DNA of 34,177 nucleotides, taken from positions 1 through 34,177 of the forward strand of contig JACNIZ010000233.1 of assembly GCA_014382805.1 (NCBI GenBank), read 5' to 3'. The notes beneath the pieces are model-generated. The model saw nothing but the letters and a program-made list of their open reading frames with translations. It made no database searches and was not told the DNA's origin. The position numbers and the translations under genes are program-made. Below, piece after piece: positions 25,071 to 33,369 of this stretch. Origin of the DNA: Planctomycetota bacterium (GTDB lineage: Bacteria > Planctomycetota > UBA1135). Numbering within the stretch: the stretch's first letter is position 1; each line of letters begins with the position of its first letter.

Positions 25071-27676
25071 TGATCCTCGTGCCCCTCGTGTTCGCTGCGG
25101 CTTTCAAATTGAGATTCGTCGCCGTGGATAACCTTTTGTAGGTCAAGCGCGAATTCGAAATTTGGATCGGCCTCCAGGGCTTCCTCAATCAATTTTTCGG
25201 CGCCATCGCTGTCGAGCATTTCGTGCAACGCCGACGCATAAGCCCACAGCAAAGTGGACGTGCGCCAACCTAGGTCGTCGACCAATTTGGGCACGAAATC
25301 CATCAGCCATTCCACTTCACGATTCGCTACAGCCGACCAAGCAAACACCTCGCAGGTGCGTTGCAATAGAAGTGAGTCAGGGTGTAAACGGGCCAATTTC
25401 AGCAAGCCTTTGTAGGTCGCAAAATCGAAATCGGCTTTCTTTTCATCCGCCACCAATTGGTTATCGGGCAAGTCAAAAATCTGCGCATTTTCGTGAGTAG
25501 CCATGACCCAGGGCAATGCGCCCTCTGCGCCTAGTCCGGCCAAAACGCGTCCGGCGCGGTGGAAAGGTAACATGCCCTCTTTTGCAAAATGCGCGGTGCT
25601 CGCCAAAGCCAAGTGCATATTCGGCAGCGGGCCAGCCAGCAAGTTATTGAAATGCTTGGACTCGTCGACGCGGGGCTTAAATTCGAGTACTTTCAAATCG
25701 ACCCCAGGCTTCATCGGATAGCCCATGTAGTCCATTTCTTCCAACACCTTCGCGGCGCCCGGATGTTCGATCCAACGCTGCGTATCCTGACGTCCCTCGC
25801 CACCGGATTTTTGCGCGGTCAAGATCAAACCAGGCACGCGCACGCCATGGGGAATAATCCAATAATGCGTTTCCGCGCCGACGGCATCGGCCAGGGCTTC
25901 TCCAATACGTGAAACCATGCCCGGCAAGGTTCGCGACGGATCCAGCGCCAGCGCCAGCATTCCGCCCGGCGCCAATTTACGTGCCCCGTGACGCAGCGCT
26001 GCTGGTCTAAAACTACGCGCCCGACGTTGCTCCCACATCGCGTTTTCACGTACAAAAATGTAATCAAACTTGCCGTCGGCTTCGGCGGCGGTGGCGGTTA
26101 AACCGTTTAATTCCAATTGCAGCCAACTTGGTTGATAACCCCAAGCCACTTCCGCCAACTCAGGCGGATCAACTGCCCAATGCACGCTTTTTGTGCTGAC
26201 GTTTTTCAACGCACGCATCGACGGTCCATGCGGAGTGCCAACCATCAATACGCGTTCTGCTTTACCTTTTAGAACTAAAGGAAACAGAACTTCGGCCGAC
26301 CACAATCGATCCATTTCTGGCGTCGGCGTAATGACGTTGCGTCCGTCGGCCAAAAAGAAGGTGCCGAATACCGAGGCTGCTCCACCGCGGTCGAGCACGC
26401 GCGCGACCGAACCTCGTCCAGTTTTTTGGCCACTCTGCTCACTATTGTTGATGGCAATTTTGTATTCAAACCAATCGCGAAATGGATGGCCGGTGGTGGG
26501 CACGGTGGGAGCTCCGCTTTGCATGAATGGAATCCCGATTGCGATGATCAACGCCGGAATTCCAAGCCGCAGATTGGCGGCTGTTGCGCATGCCAAGGCA
26601 GCCACCAAGGCGATGGAAAAGGCTGTATTTAAACTCGCCTGACCGGCAAAACGATGGTCCATTCCGCCGAGTAGCAAGTAGCCCAAACCAAAGCCGATCA
26701 ACGCCAAGCCCAATGCCATGGACGTCGGCACGCCTTGTTTGCGCGCGCCCAAAGTTGCGCGCATCGCGGCAGCCCAGGCGAACATTGGCAGCGCGCCTAA
26801 TGCCAAGGTAAACAGCGGCACCCAAACCCAATGGTTTTCGGTCAGCGGTTCGGTACGGCCGAGCAGGTTGAGCAGCGGGCCCCAGCTAATTAATCCGGCG
26901 AACACTTTGGCTTCGGATAATTTTCCGGCCGAAACGGCGGAGGTCGAAATCGCGAAGGCGACCACACCGCACAGCAAAGCCGCGCCCGGGAAACGCAAAA
27001 GTTTGTTGTCGCCGATGGAGGTACCGAGCAGCCACCAACCGAAAGCGAATACACCAACCAGTGAAACGGCGCGGCGCGTATCCTGCAACACCGAACCGTC
27101 GTCGAACAAAGTTAAGTAAGGGTGCAACGCAATCATCATGGCCGCACCGAGCAGCGCGACCATGACGACGCTAACTTGCTGCAAATTTGTTGGCGGCTCA
27201 AAATCGGTCGCTGGATCCGCTTTGCCCACTGGGGGCGGCAGCAAGATTCCAACCAGCATCAGCAAAAACAGCCATGGGCCGGTGCCGAAATTCACCAGCA
27301 TCAAACCCAGGCAAAAGGCCACTAACATGGTGCGACGCCCAGCGCAGGAGGTCGGCGTGAGGACTTGGCCGAGGCGGCGGGCGACGATGGTCAGCGGAAG
27401 GGTCATGCCGAGCAAAATCGGGATGGCCAGCCAGCGCGGGCAGCTCGGTAGGATCCACGCCGCTAATCCAACGGAGGACGCCGATAATAGGTGTAAATGA
27501 CCGCATGGCCCGGGCCGCATTAAGCCGATGCCCAAAGCTAGCGCGACCAAGCCGCCGACCAGCGCATAGTGCGCGTCGGAACCGCCCAGCGCCATCGCGC
27601 CACTATCCACGAATGCCGCCACCACCGTGGTCAGGGCAAAAATGTAACCGGAAAATCTCAGGGAGCGGGGGATCAA
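25067..27676 (-). CDS. Polytopic membrane protein with spermidine-synthase-like domain
   Basis: This is an 869-residue fusion. The N-terminal part (about 1-430) is strongly hydrophobic, with a dozen or more TM helices. The middle (about 440-680) is a Rossmann domain of the spermine/spermidine synthase type, including AERVLMVGTPHGPSMRAL where true enzymes have a GGGDG-like loop, and FDYIFV for the later strand. The loop and catalytic Asp residues look altered, so aminopropyl transfer is doubtful. The C-terminus is helical (TPR-like) and ends in a His/Glu-rich tail. I chose TTG 27676 because it overlaps the methyltransferase stop in TTGA; the ORF-track start at 27862 would overlap that gene by 190 bp with a Pro/Arg/Ser-rich, unlikely sequence. 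It is probably the last gene of a four-gene operon. Confidence 0.75.
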   Translation of the reverse strand: MIPRSLRFSGYIFALTTVVAAFVDSGAMALGGSDAHYALVGGLVALALGIGLMRPGPCGHLHLLSASSVGLAAWILPSCPRWLAIPILLGMTLPLTIVARRLGQVLTPTSCAGRRTMLVAFCLGLMLVNFGTGPWLFLLMLVGILLPPPVGKADPATDFEPPTNLQQVSVVMVALLGAAMMIALHPYLTLFDDGSVLQDTRRAVSLVGVFAFGWWLLGTSIGDNKLLRFPGAALLCGVVAFAISTSAVSAGKLSEAKVFAGLISWGPLLNLLGRTEPLTENHWVWVPLFTLALGALPMFAWAAAMRATLGARKQGVPTSMALGLALIGFGLGYLLLGGMDHRFAGQASLNTAFSIALVAALACATAANLRLGIPALIIAIGIPFMQSGAPTVPTTGHPFRDWFEYKIAINNSEQSGQKTGRGSVARVLDRGGAASVFGTFFLADGRNVITPTPEMDRLWSAEVLFPLVLKGKAERVLMVGTPHGPSMRALKNVSTKSVHWAVDPPELAEVAWGYQPSWLQLELNGLTATAAEADGKFDYIFVRENAMWEQRRARSFRPAALRHGARKLAPGGMLALALDPSRTLPGMVSRIGEALADAVGAETHYWIIPHGVRVPGLILTAQKSGGEGRQDTQRWIEHPGAAKVLEEMDYMGYPMKPGVDLKVLEFKPRVDESKHFNNLLAGPLPNMHLALASTAHFAKEGMLPFHRAGRVLAGLGAEGALPWVMATHENAQIFDLPDNQLVADEKKADFDFATYKGLLKLARLHPDSLLLQRTCEVFAWSAVANREVEWLMDFVPKLVDDLGWRTSTLLWAYASALHEMLDSDGAEKLIEEALEADPNFEFALDLQKVIHGDESQFESRSEHEGHEDH

Positions 27677-28326
27677 CGAGCTTGCAGGGTTAGGAGTACG
27701 TTCTCGGAAAGAAGCGGGAAGACGCGACGAAGGGACAAAAGGTTCCAGCCGGCGGCTTCGGCTTCGGCGCGGATGGCGTCGGCTGGGATGTATTCGCGCA
27801 CCACCCGCGCAGGTAGTCCAACTCGATGGCGGATTCGGCGCAGGCGGTTTTTGTAATCCCACCCAGGGTAGTACGCGATCACGGCGCGCGCGGCAATTTG
27901 GCGCAGACTCTTGAGCGCGGCGATGCGATCGGTGGCATCAAAATGTTGCATCAGGCGCAGGCTGAGTAGCACGGTTTCGTCAGGCAGTTGCAGCGGGGAT
28001 CGGTGCAAATCACCGACCACCTCCATGCCGACGCCTTGTTTTAACCGCAAGACCTGCAACATTTGTCGACTCAAATCCAAATTTACCACCTTGCTGCCGA
28101 GGGCGCGGATTCGTTCGGTAAAACGTCCGGTGCCGGCCGGTACGTCGACCACCCATTTCGGCGCGCTGCCACCGTTGGCGCGCTGCAATTCGGCACTCAC
28201 CGCGCGCCAAATGCGCTGATTATTCATGCGCCGAATCGGCCCACGATAGCGTCGGTCGTAACGCGCGGCGATTTCTGCAACGTTGTACTGCCCGGTCCAG
28301 TCGGTGGGTGGTTTGGACACCGGCAT
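27673..28326 (-). CDS. Class I SAM-dependent methyltransferase
   Basis: This is a 217-residue cytosolic methyltransferase of the UbiE/Methyltransf_11 type. The SAM-binding motif I is WVVDVPAGTGRF (about 58-69), followed by an acidic VVNLDLS at the end of strand 2. The post-motif segment has LLSLRLMQHF, where family members often have a hydrophobic strand plus H. The start of the protein (NVAEIAARYDRRY) is the usual 'xxAxxYD' entry helix. The substrate is unknown. The gene lies 16 bp after the pirin gene and overlaps the next gene by TTGA, so it is part of the minus-strand operon starting at the nitroreductase. Confidence 0.82.
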   Translation of the reverse strand: MPVSKPPTDWTGQYNVAEIAARYDRRYRGPIRRMNNQRIWRAVSAELQRANGGSAPKWVVDVPAGTGRFTERIRALGSKVVNLDLSRQMLQVLRLKQGVGMEVVGDLHRSPLQLPDETVLLSLRLMQHFDATDRIAALKSLRQIAARAVIAYYPGWDYKNRLRRIRHRVGLPARVVREYIPADAIRAEAEAAGWNLLSLRRVFPLLSENVLLTLQAR

Positions 28327-28342
28327 ACGTTACCCGACCGAA

Positions 28343-29089
28343 TCAGCTTAGATCGAACATCAGCAGCTCACATCCGGCGGATCCGGCGGCGAAATCTACG
28401 CGATCCATTTGATTCAAAGCCAAGCCGTCGCCAGCGGATAGGTCAAAATCACCGACGGTGGCTCCGCCGCTGATGACTTGGATCCATGCCCCGCGATGGC
28501 CTCCTTTGCCAGTTTCGCCGGGTGTGCCATGGTCGCCATGCTTGGAGGCCAGATCGCGGTGGCTTTGTTGATTAGGCTGCAATTGAATGGCATGTAGAAG
28601 AGCATCTTGGTGGATTTTCAACGAGCCATTGCGCCCATCCGGCGACGCTACCAACTGCCATACGCCCGGATTTTCGTGCACGCCGATCGGCCGCGATTCA
28701 TAACTGGGCGCCAAGCCACGCTGCTGCGGCGTAATCCAAATTTGCAACAGGTGCAAATCCTCGTCGGCCGACGGATTGAATTCGCTGTGAGTGACCCCAG
28801 AACCGGCAGTCATGCGCTGCACTTCACCGGCAGAAATCACTGACCGATTTCCCATGCTGTCGCGATGTTCAATCGCGCCGGAAATCACGTAGGTAATGAT
28901 TTCCATGTCGCGATGGGGGTGTTCCGGAAAGCCGCCGCCCGCCGCGACCCAGTCCTCGTTGATCACGCGCAAACTGCGGAAACCCATGTGCACGCGATCA
29001 AAATACTCGGCAAAACTGAAGCTGTAGCGGGTTTTCAGCCAACCATAATCGCCTTGACCGCGCTCGCTAGACCGCCGCAAGCTTTGCAT
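28343..29089 (-). CDS. Pirin family protein (YhhW-like bicupin)
   Basis: Pirins are bicupin metal-binding proteins; some, like YhhW, oxidise quercetin, while others act as redox-sensing partners. At 248 residues this is near YhhW in size. Metal ligands are intact: H57 and H59 in EHPHRDMEIITYV, then H101 and E103 in SGVTHSEF. The C-terminal cupin ends GDGLALNQMDRVDF and LLMFDLS. Its ATG overlaps the stop of the upstream nitroreductase (TAATG), so the two are probably co-translated. The pairing with a nitroreductase under a MarR regulator points to handling of quinones, flavonoids or other aromatic electrophiles; this is inference. Confidence 0.93.
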   Translation of the reverse strand: MQSLRRSSERGQGDYGWLKTRYSFSFAEYFDRVHMGFRSLRVINEDWVAAGGGFPEHPHRDMEIITYVISGAIEHRDSMGNRSVISAGEVQRMTAGSGVTHSEFNPSADEDLHLLQIWITPQQRGLAPSYESRPIGVHENPGVWQLVASPDGRNGSLKIHQDALLHAIQLQPNQQSHRDLASKHGDHGTPGETGKGGHRGAWIQVISGGATVGDFDLSAGDGLALNQMDRVDFAAGSAGCELLMFDLS

Positions 29090-29667
29090 TATTTCACCTC
29101 CTGGGCGACGTCGGCAAGATCGCGGCGTTCGCTTGGAGTTTCTTTTTGCGCGTAACCATCAGGCAGAGCGCTAGCCGGGCCAGGTTTGCCGATGACAAAC
29201 GCGGCTTGGGCTCGGTATTCGGATTCGTCGACGTCAAAAGCTTGGTAGGCAAGCGCGTGGTCGAAACCGCCCATGAAGTGGCTGCCCAGACCCAACATCG
29301 AAGCTTGCAGCGCCATGCCGTAAGCCGCTGCGCCGGTATCAAAGGTGTGGTAGCTATTGGGTTTTTCGTTGTGGCGGAAATTACGACGACTGAAAATTAC
29401 GCCTATGACCGGTGCGTTTTCGGCCCAAACGCGATTGCCTTCGACCAGGACTTGAGCGGCGTCGGCGTGGGGACCGGAATTACGTTGGATGTAGCGGATC
29501 ATCCACGGTTGCTCGTTGTAACAAGACGGCGCCCAGCGTGCGGCTTCGAAAACCGCGTTCAGAGTTTCGGCTGGAATGGCGTCAGTCAGGTATGAGCGCG
29601 GGGACCAGCGGCCGACGAAGATTGGGTCGGCTTTTGCCTGTGGAGTTCGGGTGGTTGTGGTCTGCAT
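29089..29667 (-). CDS. Nitroreductase family FMN oxidoreductase
   Basis: This FMN-dependent NAD(P)H reductase acts on nitroaromatics, quinones or similar electrophiles. It has 192 residues from ATG 29667. Recognisable parts are VGRWSPRSY (the RxSxR-like N-terminal FMN phosphate contact), AARWAPSCYNEQPWMIRYI (the conserved S-x-x-NxQPW segment), DTGAAAYGMALQASMLGLGS and the C-terminal VIGKPG. The ORF-track start at 29817 lies inside marR and is not used. Upstream, TTGCAC-17 bp-GATAAT ends 6 nt before the ATG, giving a leaderless transcript. It is the first gene of an operon with pirin, a methyltransferase and a membrane protein, and divergent from marR. Confidence 0.9.
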   Translation of the reverse strand: MQTTTTRTPQAKADPIFVGRWSPRSYLTDAIPAETLNAVFEAARWAPSCYNEQPWMIRYIQRNSGPHADAAQVLVEGNRVWAENAPVIGVIFSRRNFRHNEKPNSYHTFDTGAAAYGMALQASMLGLGSHFMGGFDHALAYQAFDVDESEYRAQAAFVIGKPGPASALPDGYAQKETPSERRDLADVAQEVK

Positions 29668-29718
29668 GCGGATATTATCTGTTATAACAACTATTGGTGC
29701 AACTATAATCTGGCCACT
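29668..29718. promoter_or_regulatory. Divergent nitroreductase/marR promoters with MarR-type operator
   Basis: The 51-bp gap holds two promoters. On the minus strand the -35 TTGCAC (29697-29702) and -10 GATAAT (29674-29679) are 17 bp apart. On the plus strand the -10 is TATAAT (29704-29709), 9 nt before the GTG of marR, with a weak -35. The perfect palindrome TGTTATAACA (29680-29689) lies between the minus-strand boxes and over the plus-strand -35. CAACTAT is repeated directly at 29688 and 29700. Binding at the palindrome would block both directions. Confidence 0.7.
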
Positions 29719-30177
29719 GTGGTCAAAGACCTTCCAAAATCCGTCACCCGGGACGCTCACTTGGCATTGATACAAGTACATGAAGCTGTATCCGATGAAT
29801 TTCGACTGCTTTTTCAACAGTTTGGATTAACTGCCACCCAGTTCAACGTGCTACGAATTTTGGTACAAGGTGACCCCGAAGGCGAATCCTGTGGTCACAT
29901 CGGCAGCCACTTGATTCATCGTGTGCCCGATGTAACCCGCCTCGTCGACAGGATGCAAGAGCACGGTTTGCTCGAACGATGTCGCAGCCACAATGACCGC
30001 CGCGTAGTCAATATTTGCATTACCCAACACGGTCGCGAGCTGTGCGAAACCCTATACGAACCGCTGGCTGAATTAGAGGACCACATCATGAAAGTGCTCA
30101 ACCTGGAAGAGCAGGCGCAACTAAATTTGCTACTGCGTCGGATTTTGCTGCAATTCCAAACGCAAGGCAGCGCATGA
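29719..30177 (+). CDS. MarR-family transcriptional regulator
   Basis: This is a dimeric winged-helix repressor, 152 residues from GTG 29719. The DNA-binding core is visible: FGLTATQFNVLRILV (about 35-49), the recognition helix region GSHLIHRVPDVTRLVDRMQE, then LERCRSHNDRRVVNICIT, the wing with the conserved DRR. Long helices at both ends form the dimer interface. No obvious Cys-based redox switch is present in the N-terminal helix; a single Cys sits in ESCGHIG. It probably represses its own gene and the nitroreductase operon through the shared 51-bp region. Its stop overlaps the mutY start in ATGA, so mutY is likely co-expressed. Confidence 0.92.
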   Translation: MVKDLPKSVTRDAHLALIQVHEAVSDEFRLLFQQFGLTATQFNVLRILVQGDPEGESCGHIGSHLIHRVPDVTRLVDRMQEHGLLERCRSHNDRRVVNICITQHGRELCETLYEPLAELEDHIMKVLNLEEQAQLNLLLRRILLQFQTQGSA

Positions 30178-31175
30178 TCCCCGGCCTACTGACCTGGTTT
30201 GTAGATCGACGCCGCAATTTGCCGTGGCGGCGGGTGGCAGATCCCTATGCCACGTGGGTTTCCGAAATCATGTTGCAGCAAACCCGCGTCGAGGCGGTGA
30301 TCCCATACTTCGAACGCTGGATGGCGCGTTTCCCCGACGTGCATGCTCTGGCGCGCGCGTCTGAAGAGGAGGTTCTGCAACACTGGGCTGGGCTTGGTTA
30401 CTACCGACGCGCCCGTTTTTTGCATCAGGCAGCATTCCGCTTGGTGAAAGAGAGTAATGGCGAATTGCCGCGGACGTCGGCGGAATTGCAAAAAATGACC
30501 GGCGTGGGTGAGTACACGTCGGCGGCGATTGCGTCGATTTGTTTTGATGAGGCCATTCCGGTGGTGGACGGCAACGTGAAGCGCGTGGCGGCGCGGTTTT
30601 TATTGCTGGATTTGGCCGCCAACGACCGCAAGTTGCATCGCGCTGCTGACGAATGGGGCCGCGGTTTAATGGCCCAATTGGTGGCCGCCGACAATCCCGG
30701 CCAGCACGAGGAAATCGAACAAAAATCGGCCCGCGCTGGTGCGCTCAACGAAGCACTCATGGAACTAGGCGCGACCATTTGCACGCCGCGCAGTCCGCAG
30801 TGTGCTCTGTGCCCAATTCGTTTTGCCTGCAAGGCTGTAAAAAAGGACGTCGACCCGGCGGATTACCCACGCTCAGCCAAACGCACGCCGTGGAAGGTGC
30901 TGGAGCTAAATCTCATTTGGCACCAGGACGGGCCCTTGTGTTTGCTACAGCAACGCACAGAAGGTTGGAATCCTGGCCTATGGGAACCGCCGACGGTGGA
31001 GCAGGGCATCGGCGAAGAAATTTGCCAAGTCAAGCACACCATTACACATCACAGAATTACCGCGCGGGTCTTTAAACTGCGCGGTCCAGTGAGCGCTCCT
31101 CTAACGCCGCCCGACGCGGTCCCGCTGACTGGATTGGCCAGGAAAATTTTGGCCATGTGTTGGAAAGCATGCTAA
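30174..31175 (+). CDS. mutY: A/G-specific adenine glycosylase MutY
   Basis: MutY removes adenine mispaired with 8-oxoguanine. The protein has 333 residues. Features in order are PWRRVADPYATWVSEIMLQQT with catalytic E31, the helix-hairpin-helix MTGVGEYTSAAIAS (108-121), catalytic D132 in VVDGNVKRV, and the 4Fe-4S cysteines C203, C210, C213 and C219 (C-X6-C-X2-C-X5-C). The shortened C-terminal part (LLQQRTEGWNPGLWEPP, then KHTITHHRITARVF) is the NUDIX-like 8-oxoG recognition domain. An extra Gln/Glu-rich stretch near 176-188 is not in E. coli MutY. It is coupled to marR by ATGA and overlaps the next gene by 7 bp. Confidence 0.95.
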   Translation: MIPGLLTWFVDRRRNLPWRRVADPYATWVSEIMLQQTRVEAVIPYFERWMARFPDVHALARASEEEVLQHWAGLGYYRRARFLHQAAFRLVKESNGELPRTSAELQKMTGVGEYTSAAIASICFDEAIPVVDGNVKRVAARFLLLDLAANDRKLHRAADEWGRGLMAQLVAADNPGQHEEIEQKSARAGALNEALMELGATICTPRSPQCALCPIRFACKAVKKDVDPADYPRSAKRTPWKVLELNLIWHQDGPLCLLQQRTEGWNPGLWEPPTVEQGIGEEICQVKHTITHHRITARVFKLRGPVSAPLTPPDAVPLTGLARKILAMCWKAC

Positions 31176-32368
31176 TTCCCATCCTGTCCATTTTGCTTGG
31201 CCTGACCCAGCCGCAGTCGTCTAGTGGCGACGGCCAGAATATTCCGTCGGCGCAGGTACCGACGCTGAGCGCCGAAATCGAATTGGACGGCGAATTACGC
31301 GAGGCAATTTGGAGTCAAGCTTTGGCGCTGGGCGACTTCACCGAGGTGGAGCCCATCGAAGGCAAACTTGCCGATCCTAAGTCCGAGGTGTTTCTATGGC
31401 GTTCTCGCACTCACCTCTACATCGGCTTGCGCTTTTGGGAGCCTGACACTGCCAACATGGTGCTGCAAAACATGCACCGCGACGCGTTTTTGAATGAAGA
31501 TGATCGGGTGCAAATTGTATTCGACACCTTTCGCGATGGCAAAAACGCCTACTTCTTCCAGCTCAGCGCGGCTGGCTCGCGTGGCGACGCGTTAATCGGT
31601 GGCAATGGTCAAAATTTCAACAAGCGTTGGGATGGTTTTTGGGAATCTAAGACCAAAGTTCACGCCGACTGCTGGACTGCCGAAATTGCGATCCCTTTCC
31701 GCACTTTGGCCTGCGGCGATGACGGCGTTTGGGGTGCAAATTTTGAGCGCTTCCGCAGCGCCAACCGCCAAACCACACGCTGGACTGGCGCCAAGCGCGA
31801 ATACGGCATGATGACCGTGCAGGACATTGGTGTACTGACTGGTTTTCAAGATGTGGATCAGGGCAATGGCGTCACGGTGACTCCGTATTTCAAAGTCAAG
31901 CGCCTCAGCGAACACGGCGGCAGCAAAGATTGGGACGTCGGTTTTGGTGGCGAAGTGGATTGGTGGATCACGCCACAGCTGAAGATGTCACTGACCGCGC
32001 GCACCGACTTTGCTGAGACGGAGGTCGACAGCCGTAAGGTCAACCTGTCGCAATACAGCCTGTTCTTCCCGGAAAAACGCGACTTCTTTTTGGAGGACGC
32101 CAACCTGTTCGAATTTGGTCCACGTGGAAGTACGGTACTACCTTTCTACAGCCGTCGAATTGGTTTAGTTAACGGCGAAGAGGTTGACGTCGAGGCGGGC
32201 ATGCGCCTCCGTGGACGAGCCGGTCCGTGGGGTTTGGGATTGCTGACGGGGGGCACGCCGACCACACCACCTGAGGAACGCACGTTGGGTCCCGAGGCCG
32301 AGTGGTTTGTTCCGCCAACCCGGTTCAAACCTCATTCGGGAACAGCACAATGCGGCAATTGGACTTAA
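31169..32368 (+). CDS. CBM9/DUF5916 outer-membrane protein, N-terminal part (frameshifted)
   Basis: This is an exported protein with a short signal (MLIPILSILLGLTQPQ) and a carbohydrate-binding family 9-like domain (about 25-190: LDGELREAIWSQA, LYIGLRFWEPD). The start of a DUF5916 beta-barrel follows (DVGFGGEVDWWITPQLKMSL, FFPEKRDFFLEDANLFEFG). The frame ends at a premature TAA (32366-32368). Homologous sequence continues in frames 1 and 3 and then again in this frame, so the gene originally ran to 33325. I chose ATG 31169 over the GTG at 31157 because the signal peptide begins there. Members of this family are common in Planctomycetota and Bacteroidota and are thought to be outer-membrane proteins of unknown substrate. 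Confidence 0.8.
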   Translation: MLIPILSILLGLTQPQSSSGDGQNIPSAQVPTLSAEIELDGELREAIWSQALALGDFTEVEPIEGKLADPKSEVFLWRSRTHLYIGLRFWEPDTANMVLQNMHRDAFLNEDDRVQIVFDTFRDGKNAYFFQLSAAGSRGDALIGGNGQNFNKRWDGFWESKTKVHADCWTAEIAIPFRTLACGDDGVWGANFERFRSANRQTTRWTGAKREYGMMTVQDIGVLTGFQDVDQGNGVTVTPYFKVKRLSEHGGSKDWDVGFGGEVDWWITPQLKMSLTARTDFAETEVDSRKVNLSQYSLFFPEKRDFFLEDANLFEFGPRGSTVLPFYSRRIGLVNGEEVDVEAGMRLRGRAGPWGLGLLTGGTPTTPPEERTLGPEAEWFVPPTRFKPHSGTAQCGNWT

Positions 32369-32467
32369 TGCTACACCCCAGTCCACAGCCGAAACCTAGT
32401 CACCGGGGCGGACTGGCGCTACAGCACCGACGCCTTCGGTGGGCAATTTGACCTCAATACCTACGCC

Positions 32468-33325
32468 GTGCGATCCGATGACGAAGCTACTAGCGACGTA
32501 GATGGAATGGTTGGCGGTCGCGCCGAGTTGCGCACCAGTGATTGGAATTGGACGGTTGACCTTCACATGGCGAAAGGCGAATTTGATCCGGCGATGGGTT
32601 ATGTCGCCCGCCCCGGCCAGTCAAACTTCAATACTCGTGTCGATTGGGAGCCGCGCCCGACTGACCCAGGAAGTTCGATCCGCAAATATCAATTCCGCTT
32701 TGAACCGCGCTTGTGGTTTGAAAACGGCGGTCGCGTGATGTCGCATAACTTAATTGTGCAGCCTTTCGGTTTGGAATGGCACGACGGTAGTGAGTTGCGC
32801 TTTTTCACCTCGCTGAATGGCGACCGTGTCACCAGCACAGACTTCGAACCAGGCGGCGTACCGGTTTCTTCCGGCTACCACAGCTGGGAAAGCGTGACTA
32901 CGCGTTATGAATCTTCTGAAGCCAACGACCTTTCGTGGGAGGGCTACCTCGGTTACGGCTCCTGGTACGACGGCTTTCGCACCCGATTTGGTTTCGACTT
33001 GAACTATCGACCCGTGCCCGAGTACTCGCTGATGATGGAGTACGACGAAAACCAAGCCGATTTAGAAAACGGCGATTTTGTCACCCGCGTGGTCGCTTTG
33101 GGCGGCAACTTTTACACTGAATCCGAGTTGAGTTGGCAGAACCTAGTGCAGTTGGATAATCAATCCAAAGAACTCGGTTGGCAAAGCCGTTTACGTTGGA
33201 TTCATCGCGATGGTCAAGAGCTGTTTTTGGTCGCGAATTTGGGTTGGATGGAAGATTTCGACGGCTCCATCATTCCAACCGAGCGCGACGTGGCGATGAA
33301 GTTGGTTTACTCTATACGCCTGTAA
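32468..33325 (+). CDS. CBM9/DUF5916 outer-membrane protein, C-terminal part (frameshifted)
   Basis: This is the barrel half of the same protein. The frame is open from 32369 (HSRNLVTGADWRYSTDAFGG precedes the listed start), which shows it is a continuation and not a separate gene. The 285 listed residues alternate strands rich in Trp, Tyr and Arg with polar turns, as in outer-membrane barrels: FNTRVDWEPRPTD, YQFRFEPRLWFENGG, WEGYLGYGSWYDGFRTRFGF, and the last strand RDVAMKLVYSIRL. There is no start signal upstream. Either the gene is a recent pseudogene or the breaks are sequence errors; the clustering of three same-direction shifts favours error. Confidence 0.75.
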   Translation: MRSDDEATSDVDGMVGGRAELRTSDWNWTVDLHMAKGEFDPAMGYVARPGQSNFNTRVDWEPRPTDPGSSIRKYQFRFEPRLWFENGGRVMSHNLIVQPFGLEWHDGSELRFFTSLNGDRVTSTDFEPGGVPVSSGYHSWESVTTRYESSEANDLSWEGYLGYGSWYDGFRTRFGFDLNYRPVPEYSLMMEYDENQADLENGDFVTRVVALGGNFYTESELSWQNLVQLDNQSKELGWQSRLRWIHRDGQELFLVANLGWMEDFDGSIIPTERDVAMKLVYSIRL

Positions 33326-33369
33326 TCGCCTTGGCGCCGGCGTCGCCGGCTCGCGCCCATCATTGATTC

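Noticed and set aside
27677-27862. Upstream start of the membrane spermidine-synthase-like protein
   Set aside because: It would overlap the methyltransferase by 190 bp with a Pro/Arg/Ser-rich sequence; TTG 27676 gives a membrane-type N-terminus and a TTGA overlap.
29668-29817. Upstream start of the nitroreductase in the ORF track
   Set aside because: It lies within marR and across the shared promoter region; ATG 29667 fits the family.
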